Shown here one piece after another: positions 35,952 through 44,632 of a stretch of 64,000 nt of DNA (position 1 is its first letter; every line of letters starts with the position of its first letter). The notes beneath the pieces were generated by a model. It did no database searches, was not told the DNA's origin, and saw only the letters and a list, made by a program, of their open reading frames with translations. The DNA comes from Paenisporosarcina macmurdoensis (GTDB lineage Bacteria; Bacillota; Bacilli; Bacillales_A; Planococcaceae), in the NCBI RefSeq assembly GCF_042658845.1, contig NZ_JBHSRI010000025.1, forward strand, positions 62,001-126,000, read 5' to 3'. The position numbers and the translations under genes were made by a program.

Positions 35952-36375
35952 ATTGTTAAGAATAGACGTATGGAGCTGTGTAGTCCCATCTAGAACTAGT
36001 GCTTGGTCTGCGCCTTGCCTTCATCGATTGGAAGGAATACAGCATAATCGGCAATTTCCTTCAACTGCTAACAAACGCTTTTGAGGAACAAGTGAATAAC
36101 TTATTTCTTCCAACATTATCTCAAGTTCTACAGAGTTATTGCTACGTCGAGTGCACACAAGGCTGCCAAGCTTATTCGGAATTGGGATGAGAGTGTAGGA
36201 GGGTCTACTTGGAATCGTTGTCCTATAGTTTTTTATGGGTGAACTTGCTTCCAACGTTCAGGATTAAATCTTATGGATAAGAAAGCGTAAAAGAGGCAAG
36301 AATAGTTCTGTAGTGTTTACTGATTTGATAAATGTAAGGTATTCATACGAAAGATGTGAATGAGGAGGAATATAA
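35952..36375. other. Intergenic stretch, nothing convincing
   Basis: Two open frames of 63 and 77 codons overlap on opposite strands here, but both have unnatural composition and no ribosome-binding site. The base composition is a little more GC-rich than usual intergenic DNA, so an old remnant is possible. The only signal is GAGGAGG at 36362-36368 serving the next gene. Confidence 0.4.
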
Positions 36376-36783
36376 ATGAAAGAACTATTTACAGCGACAG
36401 TAACGGCAATTGGGGGACGTGAAGGACGCATTCGTTCCGAGGATGGCGTACTTGATATTGCCCTAGCGATGCCTGGTGTAAAAAAAGAGACAACAAACCC
36501 CGAACAACTATTTGCGGCGGGTTATGCTGCTTGTTTCGATTCTGCTTTAAATTTAGTGGCACAACAAGAAAAAATAAAACACGGTGGATCAGAAGTCACT
36601 GCACATGTTACATTGCACCAAGGAGCTGAAGGTTATTCACTTTCCGTCAAACTGGATGTTCTTGTCCGTGATGTAGAAATGGAAGTCGCTCAAAAGCTTG
36701 TAGAAGCTGCACACAAAGTATGCCCATATTCACGCGCTATAAAAGATAACATTACGGTAGATGTTGAAAGCAGAATCGCGTAG
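36376..36783 (+). CDS. ohrA: Organic hydroperoxide resistance protein (Ohr/OsmC family)
   Basis: 135 residues, full length for Ohr. The two redox Cys are in YAACFDSAL (about residue 56) and KVCPYSRAI (about 121), with the family motif NPEQLFAAGYAACF. The enzyme reduces organic hydroperoxides with lipoylated partners. The MarR-type repressor OhrR, often adjacent, is absent. Monocistronic with its own terminator. Confidence 0.9.
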   Translation: MKELFTATVTAIGGREGRIRSEDGVLDIALAMPGVKKETTNPEQLFAAGYAACFDSALNLVAQQEKIKHGGSEVTAHVTLHQGAEGYSLSVKLDVLVRDVEMEVAQKLVEAAHKVCPYSRAIKDNITVDVESRIA

Positions 36784-36844
36784 AACTTTTTTTGCTAACT
36801 TGCATACGATAATCCCACTCCTATTATATCGTTAAACGTAAATT

Positions 36845-36880
36845 GACCCTACTTCGAATACAGAAGTAGGGTCGATTTTT
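36845..36880 (+). terminator. Terminator of ohrA
   Basis: GACCCTACTTC (36845-36855) pairs exactly with GAAGTAGGGTC (36863-36873), followed by GATTTTT. Confidence 0.9.
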
Positions 36881-37226
36881 CTTTTGCCGTGTTCCAAATA
36901 AGACAGTTACCCTTAAAAAATGAAGGTGTATCATTTTGAAATTTGCGGGAGATTTAAAAGTAGCGTAATGACCAAATTCAACTATGTCATCATGATGCAA
37001 CTAAATTAGCAGGGGCATTTCTGGCATTTGTTCACCGGTTTTCCAATACTAGAGCCAATTATTTTAGATAATAATCATTTTTTTAGCATAGCAATAGCTA
37101 TTCCAAGCTTTTCTTCAAAGAAATCTACCAAATCGACGCTATTATCAGAAACCGTCACATAACGATAGCCTACAATTTCAATCTGCTCGTGCGATTTTGC
37201 GCAATTGATTTTTAATAAATCCTAAT
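36881..37226. other. Intergenic stretch with a possible minus-strand gene remnant
   Basis: No intact gene. A 48-codon open frame on the minus strand ending at 37075 (listed separately) is the only coding-like sequence. The rest shows nothing. Confidence 0.4.
37075..37222 (-). pseudogene. Possible C-terminal gene remnant
   Basis: Read on the minus strand, SHEQIEIVGYRYVTVSDNS then VDLVDFFEEKLGIAIAMLKK ends in TGA. Composition looks like a real protein C-terminus, but there is no start codon with a ribosome-binding site and no recognisable family. Confidence 0.3.
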
Positions 37227-37265
37227 TTGAAAAAGATGTTATTATACTGTATTATACACAGTATA
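37227..37265 (+). promoter_or_regulatory. Promoter with overlapping operator of the PadR operon
   Basis: TTGAAA (37227-37232), 17 bases, TATTAT (37250-37255). An inverted repeat TATACTGT (37243-37250) with ACAGTATA (37258-37265) covers the -10 region; a further half-site CATACAGT lies at 37280. PadR proteins repress their own operons through such sites, so autorepression is likely. Confidence 0.65.
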
Positions 37266-37303
37266 ATGATAGTGTATATCATACAGTAAAAAGAGGTGGA
37301 TAA

Positions 37304-37636
37304 ATGAGTGCATTATTAAACTCTTTAACAACGGAATTGCGCAGAGGTACATTGACTCTGGCTGTATTAAGTCAATTGCGGACGCCCCAATATGGTTATT
37401 CGCTAGTGCAACGTTTAGAAAGGTGCGGCATTACAATCGATCAAAGTACGCTTTATCCATTGCTCCGTAGATTGGAAAAGCAGGAGCTTGTAACAAGTAC
37501 GTGGGATACCTCTGAAAGCAGACCCCGTCGCTACTATGTCTTAAGTGAATTCGGAATTGAAATTTACCATCAATTGAAAAGTGAATGGGAAAAAACTTCG
37601 CATGAACTGTATTTACTACTGAAAGGAGAGGATTAA
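37304..37636 (+). CDS. PadR-family transcriptional repressor
   Basis: 110 residues with the PadR winged helix: RRGTLTLAVLSQLRTPQYGYSLVQRLE, SQ/DQSTLYPLLRRLEKQELV and SRPRRYYVLSEFG. The short C-terminal helix is for dimerisation. One base separates its stop from the next gene, a HAAS-domain membrane protein; PadR/HAAS pairs are a known Firmicute arrangement in which the membrane protein is the regulated partner. Confidence 0.9.
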   Translation: MSALLNSLTTELRRGTLTLAVLSQLRTPQYGYSLVQRLERCGITIDQSTLYPLLRRLEKQELVTSTWDTSESRPRRYYVLSEFGIEIYHQLKSEWEKTSHELYLLLKGED

Positions 37637-37637
37637 A

Positions 37638-38666
37638 ATGAAGTTAATCGACTTGTATATTTATGAAGTGACGCGCAGATTGCCTGTGAAGAATCGCGAA
37701 GACATTGCTCTTGAGCTGCAGTCGACGATTGAAGATATGCTACCGGCTGAGCCCACTGAAGCTGAAGTCAAACAAGTGTTGGTGCAACTTGGTAATCCTT
37801 CTGTAATGGCAAGTGGTTATTTAGATCGACCGATGCATTTGATTGGGCCTAAATATTTTGACGTATATGTGAGTGTACTGAAAATCGTATTACCAATTGC
37901 TATGATCATTGCGTTCATTAGCTTGGTTGGTGAAACCATTGCAACTATGTCTAATGAAAAGGCACTATCGACAATTATTCTAACCATCCTCGGACAGGGA
38001 ATCTGGCAACTATTGAGCACCGCCATGCAAGCAACATTTTGGATTACGTTGGTCTTTGCTGTCATTGAGAGAACAGAAAAGGTGTCAGATCAAATACCTG
38101 TGACGATGAATTTCAAAAAGTGGACACCGGAAGATTTGAAAAACGTTTCTACCATTCCGCAAAACGTACGCATTAAAAAATGGCATGTCTTTGCAAGTCT
38201 TTTATGGACGGCAATTTGGGCAACAGTTTACTTCAATGCTTCAAAATTAGTAGGCATTTATGAAAATCATCCAGATGGCAAGATATTAGTAACACCTACG
38301 TTTAATCAAGAAGTATTATTGTCATTTTGGCTATTAATTGTCCTTGTAATTACTTTGGAAGTGGCATTGGCTATTTTCAAAGGAATGGAAAGGCGGTGGA
38401 CCCATAAAGTTGCGATAGCAAATACGGTCGTGCAAGTCGTATCCCTAGTTGTTTTTATCATTATTTTCAGCAACCAACAGGTATGGAATGACAGCTTCTC
38501 TAACTACGTGAACAACCTATTGAACATAACTAATCAAATGAAAAATTGGGCTTACCAATCTATCATTTTGACAGTTGTTATCATTATTAGTATCGATATA
38601 TTTGAAGGGTTCCGTAAAGCTCATAAATCCAGGGAAACGTTATTAACCCGCGTGATTTCTAAGTGA
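37638..38666 (+). CDS. HAAS-domain integral membrane protein
   Basis: 342 residues. The first 70 (LYIYEVTRRLPVKNREDIALELQSTIEDML, then GNPSVMASGYLDRP) match the HAAS domain found with PadR regulators. Six or more membrane helices follow, in three pairs. Start ATG 37638 follows AAGGAGAGG within the end of padR. Probably a stress or envelope membrane component repressed by PadR; specific function unknown. Confidence 0.8.
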   Translation: MKLIDLYIYEVTRRLPVKNREDIALELQSTIEDMLPAEPTEAEVKQVLVQLGNPSVMASGYLDRPMHLIGPKYFDVYVSVLKIVLPIAMIIAFISLVGETIATMSNEKALSTIILTILGQGIWQLLSTAMQATFWITLVFAVIERTEKVSDQIPVTMNFKKWTPEDLKNVSTIPQNVRIKKWHVFASLLWTAIWATVYFNASKLVGIYENHPDGKILVTPTFNQEVLLSFWLLIVLVITLEVALAIFKGMERRWTHKVAIANTVVQVVSLVVFIIIFSNQQVWNDSFSNYVNNLLNITNQMKNWAYQSIILTVVIIISIDIFEGFRKAHKSRETLLTRVISK

Positions 38667-38717
38667 AAATATGGAATTTTCACTAGTCTAAGATAGTTTT
38701 TGGAACAGTAGAAAGGA

Positions 38718-38757
38718 ACGACCACGAAGAAAATAATTTCTTTGTGGTCGTTTATTT
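38718..38757 (+). terminator. Terminator of the PadR operon
   Basis: ACGACCACGAAGAAA pairs with TTTCTTTGTGGTCGT, followed by TTATTTAT. Confidence 0.85.
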
Positions 38758-38782
38758 ATATTCAATAAGTTACTGAAGTTAT

Positions 38783-39451
38783 TTATAAGTAATCATTGCG
38801 TATGGCTTCTTCTTGTTCGGCGAGAGAAATTTCTTTGTTGTCACCTCCAATTGAGGTGATATGCAATGAATCCACTTCTTCATCCACGCCTTCTTCGTTT
38901 TCATCGTCATATAACTCGTTGTAGTCACTATGATCACCTTCAAAATCGGATGGTGTTTCAGATGTGCCGTACTGTGCAACTTCTTGAAAACTGTCCTCAT
39001 AATCTCTGACACCGTCTCTAGTATGACGTTCTGCAAAAGAGTTGTCGTTTGCTGGAAGCAGGATTTGTTCTTCGACAGGTCGATCTTGAGCAATCGTATT
39101 ATCTGCATGTTCGATACAGTGGGTAGTATACGGCACAGCTTCTAAGCGTTCGTAAGGAATGTCTTCGCCACACTCATCACAAACTCCATACGTGCTATTT
39201 TTCATAGCAACTAAGGCATTATTCACTTTTTCTAATTCAGAGTGTTCATGAACGTGAATCGCCATATCTTTCTCACGTTCATATAGCTCTGTTCCTAAAT
39301 CAGCAGGGTGGTTATCGACTGTTGATAGTTCGGCAGTCGTATCACGGAGACTGCCTTTCTCTAAGAATGCATTGTCCTCATGTCTCTCCAATTGAACTTT
39401 TTGTTCCAAAAGTAATTTCTTTAACGTGGAGTTTTGTTTTTCCGTAAGCAT
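38783..39451 (-). CDS. yteA: DksA/TraR-type zinc-finger protein, YteA-like
   Basis: 222 residues. The N-terminal half is the DksA-like coiled coil with YELS-type acidic turn; VCDECGEDIPYERLEAVPYTTHC carries the zinc finger with three Cys and a following His. The C-terminal 80 residues are acidic (SDYNELYDDENEEGVDEEV) and end in an amphipathic helix. YteA is a conserved sporulation-associated protein of Bacilli whose mechanism is not settled. Confidence 0.85.
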   Translation of the reverse strand: MLTEKQNSTLKKLLLEQKVQLERHEDNAFLEKGSLRDTTAELSTVDNHPADLGTELYEREKDMAIHVHEHSELEKVNNALVAMKNSTYGVCDECGEDIPYERLEAVPYTTHCIEHADNTIAQDRPVEEQILLPANDNSFAERHTRDGVRDYEDSFQEVAQYGTSETPSDFEGDHSDYNELYDDENEEGVDEEVDSLHITSIGGDNKEISLAEQEEAIRNDYL

Positions 39452-39625
39452 AGAAGATCACGTCCTTCAATTTAGTCAATCCTGTTTTGTGTTAAACAAG
39501 AGTTATTATAGCTTTGACCAAATGAACGAATCTTAAAGGGAAAATGATAAAAAAGATATGATTGCGTCTATTAGATGAGCAAATCAACAAAAAAGGCTTA
39601 CTCTATTAAACTTGGCAAAGTGAAT

Positions 39626-39949
39626 TTAGCTGATGAAATAATCTTTATATGTGAAAAATGTTGTAAGAAGAGAAAGAGAAAAATAAACAATAGATCCTAT
39701 AAAAACAAAAGAGTGGCTAGCAACACGATTGGCAAATGCCATTCGTATACCCGTTTCGCCTTGAATTTGCATATCCATTTGTCGACTAATGGCATTACCT
39801 TTATTAGTAAATATATACGTAATAAATATGGCTACGATTCCAAAAGGGATGGAAACGTCAACGAAATTTAAATTGAACATGTATGCAGTAAGCAAATTGA
39901 CTATGCCTAAAATCACTACCGTTACAAGTAATGTGAAGAATTTATTCAT
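39626..39949 (-). CDS. Small membrane protein, 107 aa
   Basis: Three hydrophobic helices (about 5-25, 30-48 and 80-102), with a basic/polar loop containing NRVASHSFVF between the second and third. Very strong ribosome-binding site (GGAGAAGGAGG on the minus strand). I recognise the shape from conserved unknown proteins of Bacillaceae but not a family name. Confidence 0.75.
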   Translation of the reverse strand: MNKFFTLLVTVVILGIVNLLTAYMFNLNFVDVSIPFGIVAIFITYIFTNKGNAISRQMDMQIQGETGIRMAFANRVASHSFVFIGSIVYFSLSLLTTFFTYKDYFIS

Positions 39950-40064
39950 AAAATCCTCCTTCTCCTTTCAGTAAATACTTACTATTCAGAATTATTCGCT
40001 CCTTACAATATTAACATTATTTACCTTAGAGAACAATTAAACTTCTATAAGTAAATGGTAGTTA

Positions 40065-41216
40065 TTACAGTTTTTTATCATGCCAAAAATTTTGAGTGAC
40101 ATGAAGACTTGGGTTGTATGGTTGGATAGAATATCCTTGTTTTTGGAGCCAAGTAATAATTCCTGGCAAAGCTTTTGTTGTTTGTACACGGTCATGGAGC
40201 AAAACGACAATATGTTGATCCTTTGCAAGTCGGGCTTTTTCCACACCCGCCTTCACATTGGCAAGGATTTGTTGGAAATTCGCTTCTTGTATCTGCCAGT
40301 CCTGGGTATCCACATCCCAGTCCCATAACTTGTATCCCTGGTCCTTTAGCAATTTACGCATAGATGGTGTCACGTATGGTTTACTGCCATAAGGAGCACG
40401 CACGAGGGCAGATGTATGTCCAGTCAAGTTCTTAATCAAGCCGTTTACCTGGTTCATTTCTTCAAGAAAAGCTTGCGGAGTTTCGTAAACTTTTTTCCGT
40501 TCGTGCGACATACTATGAAGTCCAAGGTAGTGTCCTTCTGAAAAGGCTTGCTTGGTCACAGATTTATAACTCGAAATTTGATTTCCTACAAAAAAGAACG
40601 TCCCTTTTACTTTATATTCTTTTAAAATCCGTAAATGCTCAGTAGTATACCGATTTGGACCATCATCAAACGTTAAGTAGACGATGGGTTTCCTTGTAGG
40701 TGCAGTTGATATAGGTTTTGGAGCAGGAATAGCTGGTTTTGAAGCCTTCACTTTAAGAATAAATTCAGAATTGCTTAGGTGGGGGTGTTTATCTGAATAC
40801 AGTCTTGCGGTAAGAAAAGTAGATAAATAATCTACTTTGAATCCTGTTGATTCGCCTAGAAATCGTATAGAGATGTAGGGGACATTGTCAATCATTTGCA
40901 CGGCATTATTCATAATAACGGTTTGGTTGACCGTCGTTTCATTCGTCAGGAGATTATAGGTAATGGACGTATTATTTTTTGTGATGGTAATCAAATCCTT
41001 AGTTTTAACAATGTCAGCATACAAGTAACGCGCCATTTTTTCGAATGGTACGACCATCTGCGCGTTTACAAGACGAACTTCATTCTTTTCGAACGTCAAT
41101 ACTCGATCGTGTAAAGCAATATAGCGGTGGGAATCTGCTTCACTGTGAGTTGGAAAAGCAAAAATTGAGATGGAAATGATTAGAAAGAACAACACTTGGA
41201 ATTTTAATTTCATCAT
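40065..41216 (-). CDS. Secreted polysaccharide deacetylase with N-terminal stalk domain
   Basis: 383 residues with a signal peptide (first 27). Residues about 30-150 resemble a copper-amine-oxidase-like cell-wall-anchoring domain (VPFEKMARYLYADI, NNAVQMIDNVPYISIRFLGE). A proline/alanine linker leads to the CE4 deacetylase domain: TFDDGP (metal and base Asp), HSMSHE (metal His pair), RAPYGSK, WDVDTQDW and VLLHD. Such enzymes remove acetyl groups from peptidoglycan or chitin-type sugars outside the cell. Confidence 0.9.
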   Translation of the reverse strand: MMKLKFQVLFFLIISISIFAFPTHSEADSHRYIALHDRVLTFEKNEVRLVNAQMVVPFEKMARYLYADIVKTKDLITITKNNTSITYNLLTNETTVNQTVIMNNAVQMIDNVPYISIRFLGESTGFKVDYLSTFLTARLYSDKHPHLSNSEFILKVKASKPAIPAPKPISTAPTRKPIVYLTFDDGPNRYTTEHLRILKEYKVKGTFFFVGNQISSYKSVTKQAFSEGHYLGLHSMSHERKKVYETPQAFLEEMNQVNGLIKNLTGHTSALVRAPYGSKPYVTPSMRKLLKDQGYKLWDWDVDTQDWQIQEANFQQILANVKAGVEKARLAKDQHIVVLLHDRVQTTKALPGIITWLQKQGYSIQPYNPSLHVTQNFWHDKKL

Positions 41217-41371
41217 AAGTAGCCCCTTTAACTATCAGTCTTCTTCACCTAATGTATGAAAGAAGGTCTTAAGATAGTTTCGGTTTTATCAAAAAAATAT
41301 TGCTCAAATTTTTGCAGGGATACAATGAAGGAAATTGGATTTTTTGAAGATAGAATAAGTTTTTTCAAGTA

Positions 41372-41496
41372 ACACCTTGGAACTTGGACTAGCTATGTCC
41401 CAAGCGCCAGCTCGCGGGCCCCTTTATGGGGTCAGAAAGGCGATTAGCCTTTCATCCTTCCAGCGCCGGTGTCGAGCTAGAAGGCGCTTTTCTTAT
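41372..41496 (+). repeat. Structured interspersed repeat, copy 1
   Basis: About 125 bp. Outer pairing AAGCGCC (41402-41408) with GGCGCTT (41483-41489) and AGCTCG with CGAGCT next to it; inner hairpins GCCCCTTTATGGGGTC and AAAGGC/GCCTTT. A T-run follows at 41488-41491. A second copy with mostly identical sequence lies at 43971. It is either a mobile non-coding element or a structured RNA. Confidence 0.75.
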
Positions 41497-41612
41497 TATA
41501 AATTTACCCACGCCCGATAGTGAAAATGACTTTCTCCCCAAGATGAATGCCCTCTTGAAAGTGAGTTGCATAAGATAAAACAAAGTATGCAAGAAGGGGG
41601 GGCTAAATAACG

Positions 41613-42380
41613 ATGGGTTTATTTATTAATAACGATAAGCATCCAGATGTTTTTAAGAATAATGGACAAATTATTGATTCTAACCAAGGGTTTTTCAGAA
41701 AAAATCACACGGCTGATTTGATAGAAGAACAACAAATAGCTAATGAAACATTACAAAAATCATTAAGTGAACTGAAAGACTTGTATCATAAGCAAGCAAA
41801 TAGACAAACTAGGCAGTTCAAGTTTCTTCACAACGGAATTAGTGAACAAAAGAAATTAAATTTCCAACATGAAAAAGTTGATAATCAAGTGCTGTCTTGG
41901 TTAGAAAAATTAGATGAAAAAAATTCGACAATTCAAATGACGATAAAAGATGAAGTGGTTTTTAAAGAAGAAATGAAGCAATACATGGATACCTTGAACC
42001 ATTCAAATGCAGAGGTTGTCAGTAAGTTAGATAAATACGGATTGGCAAACGAGCAACTTGATATAAAAGTGGATGAGCAACTAGATATGCAAAATCAGCT
42101 ATCCCAACAAATTTCTGAGCAAGCAGATAATCAACTAGTAGTTTTAAATCGACTAGAAAACCAAGAGGCGTTGACAGAGAAGATTTTAAGACAAATCGAT
42201 TATTTTCGAGCTACTCTTTTCGAAAGAACCAATTATCTGGCAGAGAAAATAGATACTGGCTACAACTACGCAACTTCTTATTTCACCAAATTAATGCCTG
42301 GGACTGATCAATCACTTACACATTTATTGATTAAACAAAAAGAAGCTAAAGAAAAAGACAATGAGAAAAATCTGCAATGA
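41613..42380 (+). CDS. Coiled-coil protein, 255 aa, unknown function
   Basis: Predicted long coiled coil over about residues 35-200 with Leu/Ile heptads and many Gln/Glu/Asn/Lys. A short N-terminal GLFINNDKHPDVF and a polar tail frame it. No membrane segment or signal peptide. GGGGGG ribosome-binding site at 41596-41602. No family name can be given; the gene is followed by its own terminator. Confidence 0.7.
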   Translation: MGLFINNDKHPDVFKNNGQIIDSNQGFFRKNHTADLIEEQQIANETLQKSLSELKDLYHKQANRQTRQFKFLHNGISEQKKLNFQHEKVDNQVLSWLEKLDEKNSTIQMTIKDEVVFKEEMKQYMDTLNHSNAEVVSKLDKYGLANEQLDIKVDEQLDMQNQLSQQISEQADNQLVVLNRLENQEALTEKILRQIDYFRATLFERTNYLAEKIDTGYNYATSYFTKLMPGTDQSLTHLLIKQKEAKEKDNEKNLQ

Positions 42381-42393
42381 GTGTGAAGGAAGA

Positions 42394-42425
42394 AGACGTT
42401 ACTAAGAAAAAGTAACGTCTTTTTT
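42394..42425 (+). terminator. Terminator of the coiled-coil gene
   Basis: AGACGTTACT (42394-42403) pairs with AGTAACGTCT (42411-42420), followed by TTTTT. Confidence 0.9.
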
Positions 42426-42502
42426 ACATAATGTGAGAAACTATCAATAGAATTTCGCCTTAATAAAACGACTCAATATTTCCAGATAACCAACCTAAAG
42501 GA

Positions 42503-42531
42503 TTGACAGCTCACCTAATAATGATTAAAAT
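42503..42531 (+). promoter_or_regulatory. SigA promoter of the purine permease gene
   Basis: TTGACA (42503-42508), 17-base spacer, TAAAAT (42526-42531). The leader of about 65 bases can fold by pairing CTCACC (42541) with GGTGAG (42570). A second CTCACC sits in the promoter spacer at 42510. No purine riboswitch core is present. Confidence 0.7.
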
Positions 42532-42601
42532 CCTTTATGGCTCACCTGTTTATCAGGAAGAGCGGGTTGGGTGAGGGCTAATTTTATAGAAGGTTGAAGA
42601 A

Positions 42602-43900
42602 ATGTTGAATTTGATTGACCGTATTTTCGGTCTTAAAGCGAACGGAACGACAGTAAAGCGAGAACTTTTGGCGGGGCTCATTGGGTTTTTTACGGTGGTT
42701 TATATTATCGCTGTGAATGGACTTATCCTTTCTGAAGCGGGTATGCCGATTGAAGCGGCAATTGTCGCAACGATTGCTGCATCCGTATTTGGATGTCTCA
42801 TCATGGGGTTTTGGGGTAACGTACCCATTCTGCTAGTACCCGGCATGGGAATCAATGCACTGTTTTCTTATACGATGGTCCAATCGATGGGCTTGTCCTG
42901 GCAGGAAGCATTAGCAGTCGTTTTCGTATCAGGCGTTATTTTTGTGTTTATAGCGTTTACGCCTTTTTCGGAAATGCTGAACGCAGCTGTACCGCAATCT
43001 TTGAAAGAGGCGATTACGGTAGGTCTTGGCTTGTTTTTGATGCTTATCGGTCTCGAAAAAGGCGGTATCGTTGAAAAAGGCACAAGTTCCATTTTGGCTC
43101 TTGGTTCTTTTGGGGAACCCCAAGTACTTGCAACGATTTTAACTTTCCTCGTCGCAATTGTGCTTTTTATTCGCAATGTTCCAGGAAACTTCCTCATTAC
43201 AATTGTGGTTGGAACTGTCATTGCATCATTTTTTGGATTGATTGATTTCAATCAGTCAGAAAGTGGATCTTTTGGAGTAACTGAAGCATTTCAATCATTC
43301 GGCGCACTATCGTTCGACAATTTCTGGTCCATGACGTTTTGGATAGCAGTGTTCTCACTTACTATGGTGATCGTGTTTGAAAACATAGGTATTGTGCATG
43401 GCCAAGTTTCGTTTATTAATCGGACAGATCGATTTAGTCGTGCGTTTCAAGCGAACTCGGTTTCGGCCATGACATCTGGAATTTTCGGCACAAGTCCAAC
43501 TGTAGCAGCTGTCGAAAGTGGTGCAGGTATGGCTGCGGGAGGGCGTACTGGACTTACAACGGTAATTGCAGGTCTACTATTTTTGGTAGCTGCATTTTTT
43601 ATTCCAGTGATTAAGCTAATTCCTGACAGTGCCATTGCTCCGATTCTCATCATCATTGGTAGCTTGATGCTGCAGAACATTCGAAACTTAGAGTTAAAAG
43701 ACTTAAGTGAAAGTTTTCCTGCACTCTTTATCGTTGCCATGATTCCATTTACGTACAGCATTGCTGATGGTATTGCTATCGGATTTATCTTGTACCCAAT
43801 CTTGAAGATTGCGATTGGAAAATGGCGAGAGGTTTCACCGACACTCTACGTAATCGCAGGGTTATTCCTGATGAATTTCGTATTTCACGTCGTAGCCTAA
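42602..43900 (+). CDS. NCS2-family purine permease (AzgA/PbuG type)
   Basis: 432 residues with about 13 membrane segments. Diagnostic pieces: ELLAGLIGFFTVVYIIAVNG at the start, VPGMGINALFSYTMV, LGLFLMLIGLEKGGIV, and GTSPTVAAVESGAGMAAGGRTGL. This is the AzgA-like subfamily that imports adenine, guanine or hypoxanthine with protons. Monocistronic, strong promoter upstream and terminator downstream. Confidence 0.9.
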   Translation: MLNLIDRIFGLKANGTTVKRELLAGLIGFFTVVYIIAVNGLILSEAGMPIEAAIVATIAASVFGCLIMGFWGNVPILLVPGMGINALFSYTMVQSMGLSWQEALAVVFVSGVIFVFIAFTPFSEMLNAAVPQSLKEAITVGLGLFLMLIGLEKGGIVEKGTSSILALGSFGEPQVLATILTFLVAIVLFIRNVPGNFLITIVVGTVIASFFGLIDFNQSESGSFGVTEAFQSFGALSFDNFWSMTFWIAVFSLTMVIVFENIGIVHGQVSFINRTDRFSRAFQANSVSAMTSGIFGTSPTVAAVESGAGMAAGGRTGLTTVIAGLLFLVAAFFIPVIKLIPDSAIAPILIIIGSLMLQNIRNLELKDLSESFPALFIVAMIPFTYSIADGIAIGFILYPILKIAIGKWREVSPTLYVIAGLFLMNFVFHVVA

Positions 43901-43906
43901 ATACAA

Positions 43907-43935
43907 AAACGCACCTGCGAAAGCGGGTGCGTTTT
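43907..43935 (+). terminator. Terminator of the purine permease gene
   Basis: AAAACGCACC pairs with GGGTGCGTTTT around a nine-base loop. Short T-tail. Confidence 0.8.
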
Positions 43936-43970
43936 GTATTGATATAAGAAAGTATAAGTTCTCCAAGCTA

Positions 43971-44101
43971 CACCCTTGAACTTAGTGTAGCTATGCTATG
44001 TCTAGCTTAGCGCCAGCTCGCGGGAACGCTTTAAGGGGTCAGAAAGGCGATTTGCCTTTCATCCTTCCAGCGCCTGTGTCGAGCTAGAAGGCGATTTTCT
44101 T
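43971..44101 (+). repeat. Structured interspersed repeat, copy 2
   Basis: Same orientation and order of blocks as copy 1: GCGCCAGCTCGCGGG, GGGGTCAGAAAGGCGATT, GCCTTTCATCCTTCCAGCGCC, GTCGAGCTAGAAGGCG. The AAAGGC/GCCTTT hairpin and AGCTCG/CGAGCT pairing are kept, while the first inner hairpin is not (ACGCTTTAAGGGGT), so this copy may be degrading. Confidence 0.75.
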
Positions 44102-44116
44102 ATGTGTAACTATTTA

Positions 44117-44581
44117 TCAAGTAAGAACCTTGTAATCGTGCACTGCTTCTTGTTCCACTCTGTCTAAAAAATCATAAATCACTTGATTTCCATTGACTTT
44201 ACTGCCGAGCTTTAACATCGCTCGACCGACAAAATTGATGCCAAGATTAGATCCAGAGTAAGTGAATTTCGTTTGTTGTTCACTAACTTTTTCCATTGTG
44301 AAAGCAAGGTTCATTTCAAATGCACGCGCAAGTTGAAACTGAATGTGCTTGTGTTTACGATGATCGGTATTTTCATATTCCATGATTTCCACTACATATG
44401 TTTCATTTCGTTTGCCTTCTTGATAGGTTTGTTGATAGGTTGAACCCGTCACTTCTGGCTTTTTCTCGAGCCAACGGTTCTCCACTACTTTGGGCATGAT
44501 TCGCTTAGCATGTTCTTCTTCAAATAAATTCCACACCAAGTCAATAGGTGCATCAATAAGACGTTCTTCTGTCCACTTCAT
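44117..44581 (-). CDS. SRPBCC-fold protein
   Basis: 154 residues with the START-like pattern: KWTEERLIDAPIDLVWNLFEEEHAKRIMP, TYVVEIMEYENTDHRKHKHIQFQL, FTYSGSNLGINFVGRAML and a long C-terminal helix. Ligand unknown. It follows a MerR-type regulator gene on the same strand with a 51-base gap, so it may be regulated by or co-transcribed with it. Confidence 0.8.
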   Translation of the reverse strand: MKWTEERLIDAPIDLVWNLFEEEHAKRIMPKVVENRWLEKKPEVTGSTYQQTYQEGKRNETYVVEIMEYENTDHRKHKHIQFQLARAFEMNLAFTMEKVSEQQTKFTYSGSNLGINFVGRAMLKLGSKVNGNQVIYDFLDRVEQEAVHDYKVLT

Positions 44582-44632
44582 GTTTCATTCCTCCTGCCCA
44601 GTTCTAATAAATTCGTCAATCTCATGAATCGT

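Noticed and set aside
35999..36254. Two overlapping ORFs of 63 and 77 codons on opposite strands
   Set aside because: Unnatural amino-acid composition, no ribosome-binding site, no family resemblance.
39575..39871. 98-codon plus-strand ORF
   Set aside because: Antisense to the membrane protein gene at 39626-39949, which has a strong ribosome-binding site and clear helices.
42430..42601. Purine riboswitch before the NCS2 permease
   Set aside because: The conserved loop and junction bases of the purine aptamer are absent, and the apparent 5' stem lies in the TTGACA-17-TAAAAT promoter, upstream of the transcript.
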